A stretch of 64,000 nt of DNA from an uncultured Flavobacteriaceae bacterium. Its GTDB lineage: Bacteria; Bacteroidota; Bacteroidia; Flavobacteriales; Flavobacteriaceae. Below are positions 24,104 through 33,463 of this stretch, in pieces. The translations under genes were made by a program, and so were the position numbers. The notes under the pieces were generated by a model, which worked only from the letters and a program-made list of their open reading frames with translations, ran no database searches and had not been told where the DNA came from. Location: the NCBI GenBank assembly GCA_947494825.1, contig CANLWN010000001.1, positions 186,001 to 250,000 on the forward strand, in the 5' to 3' direction. Each line of letters opens with the position of its first letter. Positions within the stretch are counted from its first letter, which is position 1.

Positions 24104-25516
24104 CTATCTAATCAATTTGGCATCAGGGAACGCTGCATGATAACCAAACCAAAAAGCATTATGAGTAGGAATACGTTGTAATTCTTCCCCGGTTTCGCCC
24201 ACCATTTTCTCTTCCGATAGGGTCCAGGAAATCCCGGAACTGTCCGTTACCGTACTTGTACCGTCGTAGCGATCAAATGTCTTTTCCTTGGCATGGTATA
24301 CTCTATGGGCGCCGGTGCGATCGGTGAATACCACAAAATTGAGCGATCCGATCTTTGAATGGTACACAGGGTTTCTTTTCAGGAATTTATGGGAAATGGC
24401 CAGATTTTCGTCGGTCGTGCCGGGCATACGTACGGAAAGAATTTCATCCTTGTTCTTTAGTCGCCTATCAACGGTGGGTACGGTAAACATGAGTTCGTCC
24501 GTAGCAAAGTATTCCTGATAGGCTACACCTTCACCATAGTCCCTACGATGTCCCGTATTCAGGGATAGCACGGTAGTTTGAGGGTGTCTCTTTTTCCATT
24601 CGCCCCAAGTGGTGGTAACTACACTGAGGTAATCTAGCTTGATACCCTTTCCTACCAGCGGACCTATGGCCGGTTCTCCTTCCAGGGTGCTCCAGAGGGA
24701 CTGGGTAGCCTTATCGTACATGAGCTTATTGGAACGGTAGAGGAAACCACTGGTCCCCAATTGATGGTTTATACCATTATGCTCTGTTTTGTACAAAATC
24801 ACCGTACCACATAGGGTGCAGTATACGCCCGCCACGGGAACATCGCCTACCGTGTCCACGAACATTTCATGCCAGGCCAGTATTCTTTTGGGATAAGCTC
24901 TGGCATCACCGTTTACGGAGATACCAAATACAATATTGCTATCCCGTAGATAGGACGCCTCGTCAACGGTTATCATTTCGGGCGACCGCAAAGGTGGAAT
25001 GCCATCCTGCGGTACCCCGCCCCAGCGTACTTCGTCCAAACGTATGGTACTTTGGTGTGCGCGGTCTAAAAAGTATTTTCTGAACTTGGGGTCCAGAAGC
25101 TGGTGTAGGTTGGCTTTAAAAGTATAGTAAGTATCCATATACTGGGGTTCCTTGTTCCAAAGCCAGTGGAACCACGCATCAAAATCATACCCGAAATCTT
25201 GTTGCGTCTTTCGTTCCAGAAGATGTCGCAGGCGATTGGAAATCTTTCGGTTCTGACTAAAGTAGAAGGTTTCCAAGAGCATGGGCTCATAGGAAGCTTC
25301 CCAATTTCTGTCAATATAGGAGAAGGAGCTGTTTAAGCTACCTTCGTCCTCGGTACTCACCAAATTGATAAAGTGGGTAGCCGGCTGGTCTTCCGTAGTG
25401 ACTGCCGGGAATATAGCAGACTTCCGTGCTCCCTCGTGAACGTTAAAATAACTGAGCAAAAAGAAACCGCTAAGCAGGAAACATAATAAGCTGCCTAATT
25501 TTATATAGGAGACCAT
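24104..25516 (-). CDS. DUF3179 domain-containing exported/anchored protein
   Basis: 470 aa. One N-terminal hydrophobic segment (L-G-S-L-L-C-F-L-L-S-G-F-F-L-L) suggests a signal anchor. Most of the protein matches DUF3179: D-E-A-S-Y-L, V-F-G-I-S-V-N-G-D-A-R-A-Y-P, the W-H-E-M segment, and V-Y-C-T-L-C-G with a C-x-x-C pair that may bind a metal or form a disulfide. Family function is not established. A Cys-thiol and Trp/His-rich core hint at redox or metal chemistry, but this is speculation. Alone, with a terminator after it. Confidence 0.85.
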   Translation of the reverse strand: MVSYIKLGSLLCFLLSGFFLLSYFNVHEGARKSAIFPAVTTEDQPATHFINLVSTEDEGSLNSSFSYIDRNWEASYEPMLLETFYFSQNRKISNRLRHLLERKTQQDFGYDFDAWFHWLWNKEPQYMDTYYTFKANLHQLLDPKFRKYFLDRAHQSTIRLDEVRWGGVPQDGIPPLRSPEMITVDEASYLRDSNIVFGISVNGDARAYPKRILAWHEMFVDTVGDVPVAGVYCTLCGTVILYKTEHNGINHQLGTSGFLYRSNKLMYDKATQSLWSTLEGEPAIGPLVGKGIKLDYLSVVTTTWGEWKKRHPQTTVLSLNTGHRRDYGEGVAYQEYFATDELMFTVPTVDRRLKNKDEILSVRMPGTTDENLAISHKFLKRNPVYHSKIGSLNFVVFTDRTGAHRVYHAKEKTFDRYDGTSTVTDSSGISWTLSEEKMVGETGEELQRIPTHNAFWFGYHAAFPDAKLIR

Positions 25517-25612
25517 TTAAGCACTTTTTATTGGTACAGTCGCAAATGGTCTTCGAAAATTTGGATTTTAACGTTACTTTATGAACCTATGGGTCGCTTT
25601 GATCGGAAAGTG

Positions 25613-25849
25613 CTACAGGTTGTGGGTCCCGTCGCAGTAGGGCGGGTTACTGGTTTTTTTACAGGTGCAGAGATACGCGTTCATGTCCTCGTCCACAGCG
25701 AAGCTGAGCGATGGCGGTGCCTTATGGGCCCTATGTGAACCGTCGCAAAAGGGTTGGTCCTTACTGTGACTGCAACTGCACCACGCGTATCTTTTTCCCT
25801 TCTCCAAGTCTACGGGAATCGGGGCATAGGTTTTTTTGTTTTCGCTCAT
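25613..25849 (-). CDS. Tandem CDGSH iron-sulfur domain protein
   Basis: 78-aa protein with two CDGSH (MitoNEET-type) 2Fe-2S modules. The first is C-S-C..C-D-G-S-H, the second C-T-C..C-D-G-T-H; each provides three Cys and one His. Such small bacterial proteins are cytosolic redox or Fe-S carriers of unclear role. The gene stands alone between DUF3179 and a membrane acyltransferase. Confidence 0.92.
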   Translation of the reverse strand: MSENKKTYAPIPVDLEKGKRYAWCSCSHSKDQPFCDGSHRAHKAPPSLSFAVDEDMNAYLCTCKKTSNPPYCDGTHNL

Positions 25850-25907
25850 GTCTCCAAGGTTTTGACCTTAAAGTTAATCGAAAAACCACATCACAAAAAG
25901 AGGGTAT

Positions 25908-27104
25908 TTAATTTTTAGCGAATCTAAATAGTTTAAGGAGCAACATCCTTCCCCTAAAGGAATAGACCTTGAGAAGTTTTAGGCCTAATGTTGCCCAAGA
26001 CTCAACCTTGACCCTTAAGTATCTGGAACCGGTGGCAATGTTCAACGTAATATGTTCCTTGTTCCTTTCATATTGAAGGGCGGCATAGGTACAGACAAGG
26101 ATAAAGGCCAATGCACCGGGAATGGCCGTCCAGGGCGACAAGGAGTGGTCCAAAAACCGATAGAGGCCCAGTCCGGTAAAACTTCCGTACAGGATGATAA
26201 AATGTATAACGTAAATGGACAAGGTACTTTGCCCAATTTTAAGCACGGTACTGTGGGTCATAAACCTTCTAAAGAGCATGAAAATGGCAAAAACTACAAG
26301 AACATCGCCCAAACGGATAAAGAGGTAATTGTTAAAATAGATATCTGCAAACAACTGCACATCCGTTGCCCGGGCCAGCGCCAAAAAGAAGTCCGACGAA
26401 TAAAAAATAAGCCCAAGCCCAACCGTAGTGGCTATAGTTATCGCAGAGGGATAAAGGTATTTAAACTGCCTATACCGAGTAAAGAGGACAGAGAGAAAGC
26501 CCCCTAGGGCCGCATAGCCAAACCAGGGAATGATCGTAAAAACCGATCCGTTCGCCTTGGTAAAGTAATTGGCGATGCCCTGCGGTAAAAAACTGTACCC
26601 AAATTGCTTGTAGTAGGGTTCAAAGATAAAGAGCGCACAAGTGGCCAACACCAATACCGTGGGAAATACAAAACTCCTTTTGTTATGGGTCAGCAAATAG
26701 ATGCCGATGATACCCAGGATGGAAAGCCCAATGCAGTGCAGTACATCCACCAAATAGAAAGAGTCATAAATATCGCCATTAAGCAGACCAAATAGGTTGG
26801 TGCGCAAAAGGTATCCGATAAACAAGAGTTGTAACCCGCGTTTGATCCCCTTTTTTACCCGAGGGTTGTTCAACCCGGTTTGTGGCACGCGTATGAGCAA
26901 GAAGGTAAATATGAAACCCGAGACCGTAAAGAAAACAGGAGCGGTGATACCCCTAAAATACTGCCAAATGGAATAGGAACTGTTGCTGGCATCCCTAAAA
27001 GCGGTGTCTAGCAGCCCATCCACAAAATGTCCTTGCAACATCATAAGGATGGCCCAAGCCCTCATGGCATCTATAAAAAATAATCTGGTCGCTTTACTTT
27101 TCAT
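25908..27104 (-). CDS. Acyltransferase-type multi-pass membrane protein (DUF1624/acyltransferase 3-like)
   Basis: 398 aa with about ten hydrophobic helices. The N-terminus F-I-D-A-M-R-A-W-A-I-L-M-M-L-Q-G-H-F carries the conserved Arg and His of membrane acyltransferases; the following helix has F-F-T-V-S-G-F. This may O- or N-acetylate an envelope glycan, as heparan-glucosaminide N-acetyltransferase and OafA/OpgC relatives do. The acceptor is unknown and no glycan cluster adjoins. Confidence 0.78.
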   Translation of the reverse strand: MKSKATRLFFIDAMRAWAILMMLQGHFVDGLLDTAFRDASNSSYSIWQYFRGITAPVFFTVSGFIFTFLLIRVPQTGLNNPRVKKGIKRGLQLLFIGYLLRTNLFGLLNGDIYDSFYLVDVLHCIGLSILGIIGIYLLTHNKRSFVFPTVLVLATCALFIFEPYYKQFGYSFLPQGIANYFTKANGSVFTIIPWFGYAALGGFLSVLFTRYRQFKYLYPSAITIATTVGLGLIFYSSDFFLALARATDVQLFADIYFNNYLFIRLGDVLVVFAIFMLFRRFMTHSTVLKIGQSTLSIYVIHFIILYGSFTGLGLYRFLDHSLSPWTAIPGALAFILVCTYAALQYERNKEHITLNIATGSRYLRVKVESWATLGLKLLKVYSFRGRMLLLKLFRFAKN

Positions 27105-27235
27105 AAAAAATAACTATCCTTATATACTTGTAATTCAGTCTATTTGGATGTTTTCGTTTGCAAAATTAGACAAAATACTGGCAATTCAGTCCTAATTGGG
27201 GTATTTTCGTCCGGGTAAACCTTATAAACGTATTT

Positions 27236-27769
27236 ATGGCAACGATATTGGCGCTTGCGGGTAGCAATTCCTCTACTTCGATAAACTATAAGCTGGTTAA
27301 ATACACTGCTGCACTACTGACGTCCCACGAAGTACAGTTGCTCAATATGATCAACTTTCCTTTTCCCATGTACAGTTCGGACTATGAAAAGGAGAATGGT
27401 TTTTCCAACTCCCTTATAGAATTACGCCAGGATATAGGAAAGGCAGACGGCATAGTGCTTTCCGTGAACGAGCATAACGGAGGGCCCTCGGCCTATTTTA
27501 AGAACCTTACGGATTGGTTGTCTCGTTTGGACATTAGGTTTCTGGAAGGGAAGAAAGTACTGCTCATGTCAACCTCGCCGGGAAAGCGGGGAGGTGTAAC
27601 GGCTTTGGAACTAACAAAGGCCAGGTTGGTCCGTTTCGGCGGAGAGGTTGTCGCTACCTTTTCCCTACCCTCATTCAATGGCAATTATAGTACGGAGGAC
27701 GGGATTGTGGACGCCGAATTGGCCCAAGCACATCGTCTGGCACTCGATACATTTTTAGCCAAAATATAA
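27236..27769 (+). CDS. NADPH-dependent FMN reductase family protein
   Basis: 177-aa flavodoxin-fold reductase. The FMN phosphate loop A-G-S-N-S-S-T-S-I-N is at residues about 8-17, and the E-H-N-G-G-P-S-A-Y-F-K-N isoalloxazine loop at about 80-90 (usual family motif E-Y-N-x-x-x-P). Likely reduces FMN or quinones in the cytosol. It precedes pabB by 6 bp. Confidence 0.9.
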   Translation: MATILALAGSNSSTSINYKLVKYTAALLTSHEVQLLNMINFPFPMYSSDYEKENGFSNSLIELRQDIGKADGIVLSVNEHNGGPSAYFKNLTDWLSRLDIRFLEGKKVLLMSTSPGKRGGVTALELTKARLVRFGGEVVATFSLPSFNGNYSTEDGIVDAELAQAHRLALDTFLAKI

Positions 27770-27775
27770 ATTGCT

Positions 27776-29074
27776 TTGCGAAAAAAGGCCACCTACACGA
27801 TTCGGGATGTTGCAGCATTCAAGGAGGCACTTTTGGATTGGGCCGGTCGCTTTACGGAAGTGGTATGGTTAGATAGTAACCAACATCAGGATCAATATAG
27901 CTCCTTTGAAGCCGTTCTGGCCGTAGATTCCCTGACCTCCATTCGCACGGATACCCACAATGCCTTTGATGCCCTGAGGGCCTATCAAAAAACCACGCAA
28001 GATTGGATATTTGGCTACCTGTCCTATGACCTAAAAAATGATATAGAAGCCCTTTCCTCGGACAATGCAGATGGACTCAACTTTCCCGAGCTTTATTTTT
28101 TTCAACCCAAAAAATTAATTCGCATCAAAGGAAATAAGGTCGATTTTCTTTATTTGAATGGGGTAGCCGAGGATATGGAAACCGATTTTAGCGAGATTTC
28201 CGAGCTAAAGGTCGCCGATATGGAATCGGACAACGGTCCCGAAGCCGCCAAGATCAAACTCCGGATATTCAAGGACGAATACTTTAAACGGGTTTCACGG
28301 TTGTTGCATCATATTCATAGAGGCGACGTATACGAGGCCAATTTTTGCCAGGAGTTTTATGTGGAGGCTTTGGAAATCAAACCTTATGCGACCTATAGAA
28401 GATTAAACGCAATTTCCCGCCCACCCTTTGCCGCTTTCATGCGTTTGGATGACAAGTACCTGTTATCCGCATCCCCGGAGCGCTATTTAAAAAAAATGGG
28501 AGATACCCTTATTTCACAACCCATCAAGGGAACTGCGAGACGTGCAAAGGATAAGGAGGAGGACGAACGTCTTAAGAAAGCGTTGGAAACCGATACCAAA
28601 GAGCGCGCCGAAAACATTATGATTGTAGACCTGGTCCGAAACGACCTTTCCAAAAATGCGAACAAAGGTAGCGTACGTGTAGCGGAACTGTGCAAAGTCT
28701 ATTCCTTTCCGCAAGTACACCAAATGATATCCACCATTACTGCAGAGGTGTCGCAAGCCATTGATCCTGTACAACTTATTCGGGAAAGCTTCCCTATGGG
28801 CAGTATGACGGGTGCCCCCAAGGTTTCCGCCATGAAGATTATAGAAGCGCTCGAAGCGTCCAAACGGAGCCTTTACAGCGGTGCGGTGGGGTATTTTACG
28901 CCTGAAGGCGATTTTGATTTCAACGTAGTGATACGCAGTATTTTGTACAATGCCACACGAAAGTATGTTTCCTATTCCGTGGGCAGCGCCATTACGGCTA
29001 AAGCCGCTCCCGACAGGGAATATGAGGAATGTTTGATCAAGGCTAAGGCCATGCGGGAAGTACTGGAAAGATAA
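27776..29074 (+). CDS. pabB: Aminodeoxychorismate/anthranilate synthase component I (chorismate-binding)
   Basis: 432-aa chorismate-binding enzyme. No ATG is available in frame, so TTG 27776 is taken as start, 6 bp after the previous stop. Core motifs include S-P-E-R-Y, P-I-K-G-T-A, E-N-I-M-I-V-D-L-V-R-N-D-L, P-M-G-S-M-T-G-A-P-K and the final Y-E-E-C-L-I-K-A-K-A. PIKGTA (rather than PIAGT) points to PabB, for p-aminobenzoate in folate synthesis, over TrpE. The N-terminal domain is shorter than in TrpE. Confidence 0.88.
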   Translation: MRKKATYTIRDVAAFKEALLDWAGRFTEVVWLDSNQHQDQYSSFEAVLAVDSLTSIRTDTHNAFDALRAYQKTTQDWIFGYLSYDLKNDIEALSSDNADGLNFPELYFFQPKKLIRIKGNKVDFLYLNGVAEDMETDFSEISELKVADMESDNGPEAAKIKLRIFKDEYFKRVSRLLHHIHRGDVYEANFCQEFYVEALEIKPYATYRRLNAISRPPFAAFMRLDDKYLLSASPERYLKKMGDTLISQPIKGTARRAKDKEEDERLKKALETDTKERAENIMIVDLVRNDLSKNANKGSVRVAELCKVYSFPQVHQMISTITAEVSQAIDPVQLIRESFPMGSMTGAPKVSAMKIIEALEASKRSLYSGAVGYFTPEGDFDFNVVIRSILYNATRKYVSYSVGSAITAKAAPDREYEECLIKAKAMREVLER

Positions 29075-29125
29075 GGAGGTGGAGTAGGAGGGTGGCAATC
29101 CATCCCCGATTCCTTACATTTGACT

Positions 29126-29953
29126 ATGGAATACGAAGAGTTTAGCGTACAATCGGATGGGACCACCATTTATGGACAATGTACCAGGCCCGATGAAGTT
29201 CTGGGTGTCGTAGTGCTGGTACATGGTTTTGGGGAACATTTGGGCCGTTACCGGAAGAACATCGTTCCATTGCTGGTCCATACCAGGGTGGCGGTGCTGT
29301 GCTATGACAATATTGGACACGGAAAATCCGGGGGCAAACGAGGTCATTGTCCTAATTACCAGACCTTACTGGACATTTTGGACGCGGTCATATCCAAGGC
29401 TAGGACTAACTTTCCTGGGCTACCGCTCTTTCTTTATGGGCACAGTATGGGCGGCAATCTGGTATTGAACTATGCGCTACAAGGAAGTCCAAACCTAAAG
29501 GGGATAATGGCCACAAGCCCCTATCTAAAATTGGCGTTTAGGCCACCAAAGTGGAAAATGGCCCTGGGCAGGCTCATGATGGGTATTATGCCATCCATAA
29601 CCCTACCTGCAGGACTGGACCCCAAGGGCATCTCCAGGATTCCGGAGGAAGTCAGATCGTATTCCGAGGATCCGTTGGTACATGATCAGGTAAGCCCCAT
29701 GTATTCCTTCCCCATCATGGATGCAGGTCTGTGGGCCATAGACAATGCACATAGGTTGGCCGTGGATACCTTATTGCTCCATGGTACCGGGGATCCCATT
29801 ATTGATCATACCGCCACGGTTGCCTTTCATGAGGGTTCTTCCAAAACACAGCTAGAACTATTTGAAGGCGCCTACCATGAACTGCACCACGACCTGTGCC
29901 GCGACAAAATGATGAAGACCGTGCAAACTTGGCTAGGCCAGCACTTGAATTGA
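29126..29953 (+). CDS. Alpha/beta hydrolase, monoacylglycerol lipase type
   Basis: 275 aa from ATG 29126 (an in-frame TTG two codons earlier is less likely). Oxyanion motif V-H-G-F-G-E-H, nucleophile Ser107 in G-H-S-M-G-G, Asp in H-G-T-G-D-P-I-I-D, and His in the Y-H-E-L-H-H end. These fit the lysophospholipase/monoglyceride lipase (Hydrolase_4) family. No signal peptide. Confidence 0.88.
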   Translation: MEYEEFSVQSDGTTIYGQCTRPDEVLGVVVLVHGFGEHLGRYRKNIVPLLVHTRVAVLCYDNIGHGKSGGKRGHCPNYQTLLDILDAVISKARTNFPGLPLFLYGHSMGGNLVLNYALQGSPNLKGIMATSPYLKLAFRPPKWKMALGRLMMGIMPSITLPAGLDPKGISRIPEEVRSYSEDPLVHDQVSPMYSFPIMDAGLWAIDNAHRLAVDTLLLHGTGDPIIDHTATVAFHEGSSKTQLELFEGAYHELHHDLCRDKMMKTVQTWLGQHLN

Positions 29954-30098
29954 GGCTTACAACCTCGGTATAGGGCGGCCTTGCGATTCTACTCCTAAAC
30001 GCCGGCTTGAAAAATCACAGCTGGAAAGAATAGGCAACAGGCCGGTTTTGTACCCCCTGTTTTTGCGATGCTAACTTTTTTCTTACTTAATTTGTGTT

Positions 30099-31406
30099 GT
30101 GTTAAAGGCGTTTGAAGAACATATCAAAACGGAATTCCCAACGCTCTATCAGGGCAGGTTCCTATTGGCCTGTAGTGGAGGGGTAGACAGTGTGGTGCTT
30201 ACCCACTTGTGTGCCCGCTCTCAGTTGGATTTTGCCCTGGTGCATTGCAATTTTAAATTACGTGGGGAGGAAAGCGATGACGATGAGGTGTTTGTGAAGA
30301 AATTGGCCAAGACACTCCAGAGGGAATTTTTTGTAAAACATTTTGATACAGATGGTTATGTGTCAAAAAATAAAGTTTCCATTCAAATGGCGGCCCGCCA
30401 ACTACGCTACGCTTGGTTTGATGAACTGGTGGAGGCGGAAGACTACAAAAGAGTGGTAACGGCCCACCAATTGGACGACAAGCTGGAGACTTTTTTGATC
30501 AATCTGTCACGGGGAACCGGTATTGATGGATTGCTCGGGATCCCAGAACGAACAGACCGTGTTTTGCGCCCCTTGTTGCAGTTTTCACGTGCCCAAGTCT
30601 TGGCATATGCAGAGTTGGAGGGAATAACATGGCGGGAGGATCGCAGTAATTTGGATACCAAATACCTGAGAAATCAGATTAGGCATCAAATCGTCCCCCA
30701 GCTAAAAGAACTACATCCCACCTTTCTGGAAAATTTCCACAAGACCCAGGAATTCTTGCAACAGACAGCCTCCATTGCCGAAAATCATGTGGAGGAGGTA
30801 CGGCAGCGCCTCTTTCAGGAATCGAACGGGGTCCATAAAATTTCAATAGATGCCCTTTTGGCCTTACGGCCCACAACGGCCTATCTATATGCCTTGTTCG
30901 GCATTTTTGGGTTTAGGGAATGGAACGATGTGGAGGGCCTGCTGTCGGCCACGAGTGGCAAGGAGGTACGATCCAAATCGTATCGTCTTGTAAAACACAG
31001 AAAACATCTTTTGTTACAGGCTATCGGGACCGGGGAAGACCAGGTCTATACGATCAGTGAAGACCAAACCCGGATTAATGAGCCCTTGTCCCTGGTCATA
31101 GCGCAGGCAGATACCTTGGGAAACACCTCCCGACAGATACTATATGTGGATAAAGAAACGTTAAAGTATCCCCTGACCGTAAGAAAATGGAAAAAAGGAG
31201 ACTATTTTTATCCTTTAGGCATGAAGGGAAGGAAAAAAATGAGCAAGTTCTTCAAAGATGAAAAAATGGATATCATTTCCAAAGAAGAACAGTGGTTGCT
31301 GTGTTCGGGAACCGATGTTGTATGGGTGATTGGAAAGCGGGCCGACGAACGGTTTAAGGTCAGCTCCCGGACCAAACAGATATTAAAATTTAGTGTGCAG
31401 GAATGA
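30099..31406 (+). CDS. tilS: tRNA(Ile)-lysidine synthetase
   Basis: 435-aa N-type ATP pyrophosphatase. The PP-loop is C-S-G-G-V-D-S-V (residues about 25-32), with H-C-N-F-K-L-R-G and A-H-Q-L-D-D-K-L-E-T-F. The C-terminal TilS domain ends Y-P-L-G-M-K-G-R-K-K-M-S-K-F and V-I-G-K-R-A-D-E-R-F. It converts C34 of tRNA-Ile(CAU) to lysidine, an essential step. GTG start at 30099. The last 4 bases overlap dsbD. Confidence 0.95.
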   Translation: MLKAFEEHIKTEFPTLYQGRFLLACSGGVDSVVLTHLCARSQLDFALVHCNFKLRGEESDDDEVFVKKLAKTLQREFFVKHFDTDGYVSKNKVSIQMAARQLRYAWFDELVEAEDYKRVVTAHQLDDKLETFLINLSRGTGIDGLLGIPERTDRVLRPLLQFSRAQVLAYAELEGITWREDRSNLDTKYLRNQIRHQIVPQLKELHPTFLENFHKTQEFLQQTASIAENHVEEVRQRLFQESNGVHKISIDALLALRPTTAYLYALFGIFGFREWNDVEGLLSATSGKEVRSKSYRLVKHRKHLLLQAIGTGEDQVYTISEDQTRINEPLSLVIAQADTLGNTSRQILYVDKETLKYPLTVRKWKKGDYFYPLGMKGRKKMSKFFKDEKMDIISKEEQWLLCSGTDVVWVIGKRADERFKVSSRTKQILKFSVQE

Positions 31407-33397
31407 GGAAAGTTTTTGTCTTAACGGTTCTTGGTCTAATGGTTTGGGCAGGCTACTCCCAAAGCGAGGAGGACCCGGTGGTCTGGAGCCATGAGGTAAA
31501 CCAATTGTCGGATACCGAATTTGAACTGATCGTTAGCGCGGATATTCTCGAAGAATGGCATGTGTATTCCCAAAACACCCCTGACGGAGGATCTTTGCCC
31601 AGTGAGTTTACCTATGAGGGGGCCGGCGAGGCCTATGAGCTAATTGGGAAAACCATGGAGAGTGCAACGGTCACGGAGTATAGCGATATTTTTGAAGTGG
31701 ACGAGGTCTTTTTTAGGAACAGGGCGGTCTTTACCCAAAAGATACGGCTTCTGAAGCCCGATGTTTCACAGCTTAACGTCAACCTCTTTTATCAGGTATG
31801 TAAAGAGGTGTGCATTCCCAAGGATATCGATTTTGTATTTTCCCTGACCGGAGAGGAGATTGTGCTAACCGAAAAATCAGTTGATGACAGAAGCAGGGCC
31901 ATGGGTGCTGCACTCTCTTTAGATCTTAAGAACAAGGACCTGTTGCAACAGGCCAATGGAGAGGTGATCAACGGAAGTTCCGATTTATGGATGATCTTTA
32001 GCTTGGGCTTTTTGGGCGGATTGATCGCCCTGTTGACCCCTTGTGTTTTTCCTATGATTCCACTTACGGTTTCTTTCTTCACCAAACAATCCCAAAACAA
32101 GGCCCGGGGAATTACCAATGCACTCCTGTACGGGTTTTTTATTGTGCTGATCTATTTTCTGCTGAGCCTGCCCTTCCATTTGTTTGAATCCGTGGATTCG
32201 CAGATATTGAATACCATAGCCACCAACATTTGGTTGAACGTATTTTTCTTTTTGATTTTTGTCTTTTTCGCTTTTTCCTTTTTTGGATATTACGAATTGA
32301 CACTGCCCAGTTCGTGGGCAAATAAAATGGATGCTGCCTCCTCAAGGGCGGGTGGATTTATCGGAATTTTCTTTATGGCCGTTACCCTGGCCATCGTTTC
32401 CTTTTCCTGTACCGGACCTATTCTTGGTGGCCTCCTTGGGAGTACCGCCCTGGCCGAAGGGGATGTGGCTACCAATCTGTCTACGGGCATGCTGGGTTTT
32501 GGGGTTGCGTTGGCCCTGCCATTTGCGCTGTTCGCCTTGTTCCCCACCTGGCTGAATTCACTTCCGAAATCCGGTGGCTGGATGACCACCGTGAAGGTAG
32601 TTTTGGGTTTTTTGGAATTGGCACTGGCCTTTAAATTCTTGTCCAATGCCGACTTGGTGGGCCATTGGGGCCTACTTAAGCGCGAAATATTCATTGGAAT
32701 CTGGGTTGTGCTTTTTGTACTGCTTGCCCTGCATCTCTTTGGCGTGTTCCGCTTTCCCCATGACGGTCCCAAACAAAAAATTTCCGTTACGAGAAAGGGT
32801 ATCGGACTTTTAAGTGCTGCTTTTGCCATATACCTTAGCCTTGGAGCATTTCAGGTTTGGGATTTAAAACTTTTTGGTTTCCTGCCCCCTGATTTCTATA
32901 CAGTGGCAGAAAAAGAAAACGATTGCCCCTTGGGAATCGATTGCTTTAAGGACTTTGAGGAAGGTGTTGCCTTTGCCAAGGAGAAGAACAAACCCATCCT
33001 GCTCGATTTTACAGGCTGGGCCTGTGTGAATTGTAGGAAAATGGAGGAAAACGTTTGGAGCGAACCTGATATCTACCCCTTATTAAAGGAAGATTACGTG
33101 CTTATCTCGCTCTATGTTGATGATAGAAACCAACTTCCCGAACGCGAACAGTTCAATTTTGAGTACGCCTCGGGTAGGGTCAAGACCATCAAGACGATAG
33201 GGCAGAAGTGGGGTACTTTTCAGACCTTGAATTTCAATGCCGCTTCACAACCGTACTACGTACTCATGTCTGCCGATATGGAAATTTTAAACCACGCCGT
33301 ACAGTATACAGACCGGGATGCGTATCGCGATTGGTTGCTTGCCGGACTTCGGAAACATGGCGAATTATCACTACAATCCTCATTGTTAGGGAACTAA
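31403..33397 (+). CDS. dsbD: Thiol:disulfide interchange protein DsbD
   Basis: 664-aa inner-membrane electron carrier. Signal peptide (to about residue 20), N-terminal Ig-like DsbD domain (V-C-K-E-V-C-I-P), a CcdA-type membrane core with T-P-C-V-F-P-M-I-P and F-S-C-T-G-P-I-L-G cysteine motifs, and a C-terminal periplasmic thioredoxin domain with W-A-C-V-N-C-R-K-M-E. It passes electrons from cytosolic thioredoxin to periplasmic thiol proteins. Overlap of 4 bp with tilS suggests translational coupling. Confidence 0.95.
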   Translation: MRKVFVLTVLGLMVWAGYSQSEEDPVVWSHEVNQLSDTEFELIVSADILEEWHVYSQNTPDGGSLPSEFTYEGAGEAYELIGKTMESATVTEYSDIFEVDEVFFRNRAVFTQKIRLLKPDVSQLNVNLFYQVCKEVCIPKDIDFVFSLTGEEIVLTEKSVDDRSRAMGAALSLDLKNKDLLQQANGEVINGSSDLWMIFSLGFLGGLIALLTPCVFPMIPLTVSFFTKQSQNKARGITNALLYGFFIVLIYFLLSLPFHLFESVDSQILNTIATNIWLNVFFFLIFVFFAFSFFGYYELTLPSSWANKMDAASSRAGGFIGIFFMAVTLAIVSFSCTGPILGGLLGSTALAEGDVATNLSTGMLGFGVALALPFALFALFPTWLNSLPKSGGWMTTVKVVLGFLELALAFKFLSNADLVGHWGLLKREIFIGIWVVLFVLLALHLFGVFRFPHDGPKQKISVTRKGIGLLSAAFAIYLSLGAFQVWDLKLFGFLPPDFYTVAEKENDCPLGIDCFKDFEEGVAFAKEKNKPILLDFTGWACVNCRKMEENVWSEPDIYPLLKEDYVLISLYVDDRNQLPEREQFNFEYASGRVKTIKTIGQKWGTFQTLNFNAASQPYYVLMSADMEILNHAVQYTDRDAYRDWLLAGLRKHGELSLQSSLLGN

Positions 33398-33402
33398 GAA
33401 AG

Positions 33403-33424
33403 CCGCCTATTTTGGTGTTTTTTT
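33403..33424 (+). terminator. Weak terminator-like element after dsbD
   Basis: A short CGCC/GGTG stem with a 6-nt loop is followed by seven T, a few bases past the dsbD stop. The stem is only 4 bp, so the call is low-confidence. Confidence 0.3.
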
Positions 33425-33463
33425 ATTTCTAAAATTCCTACCTTTAATTTCCAAACCCCCACA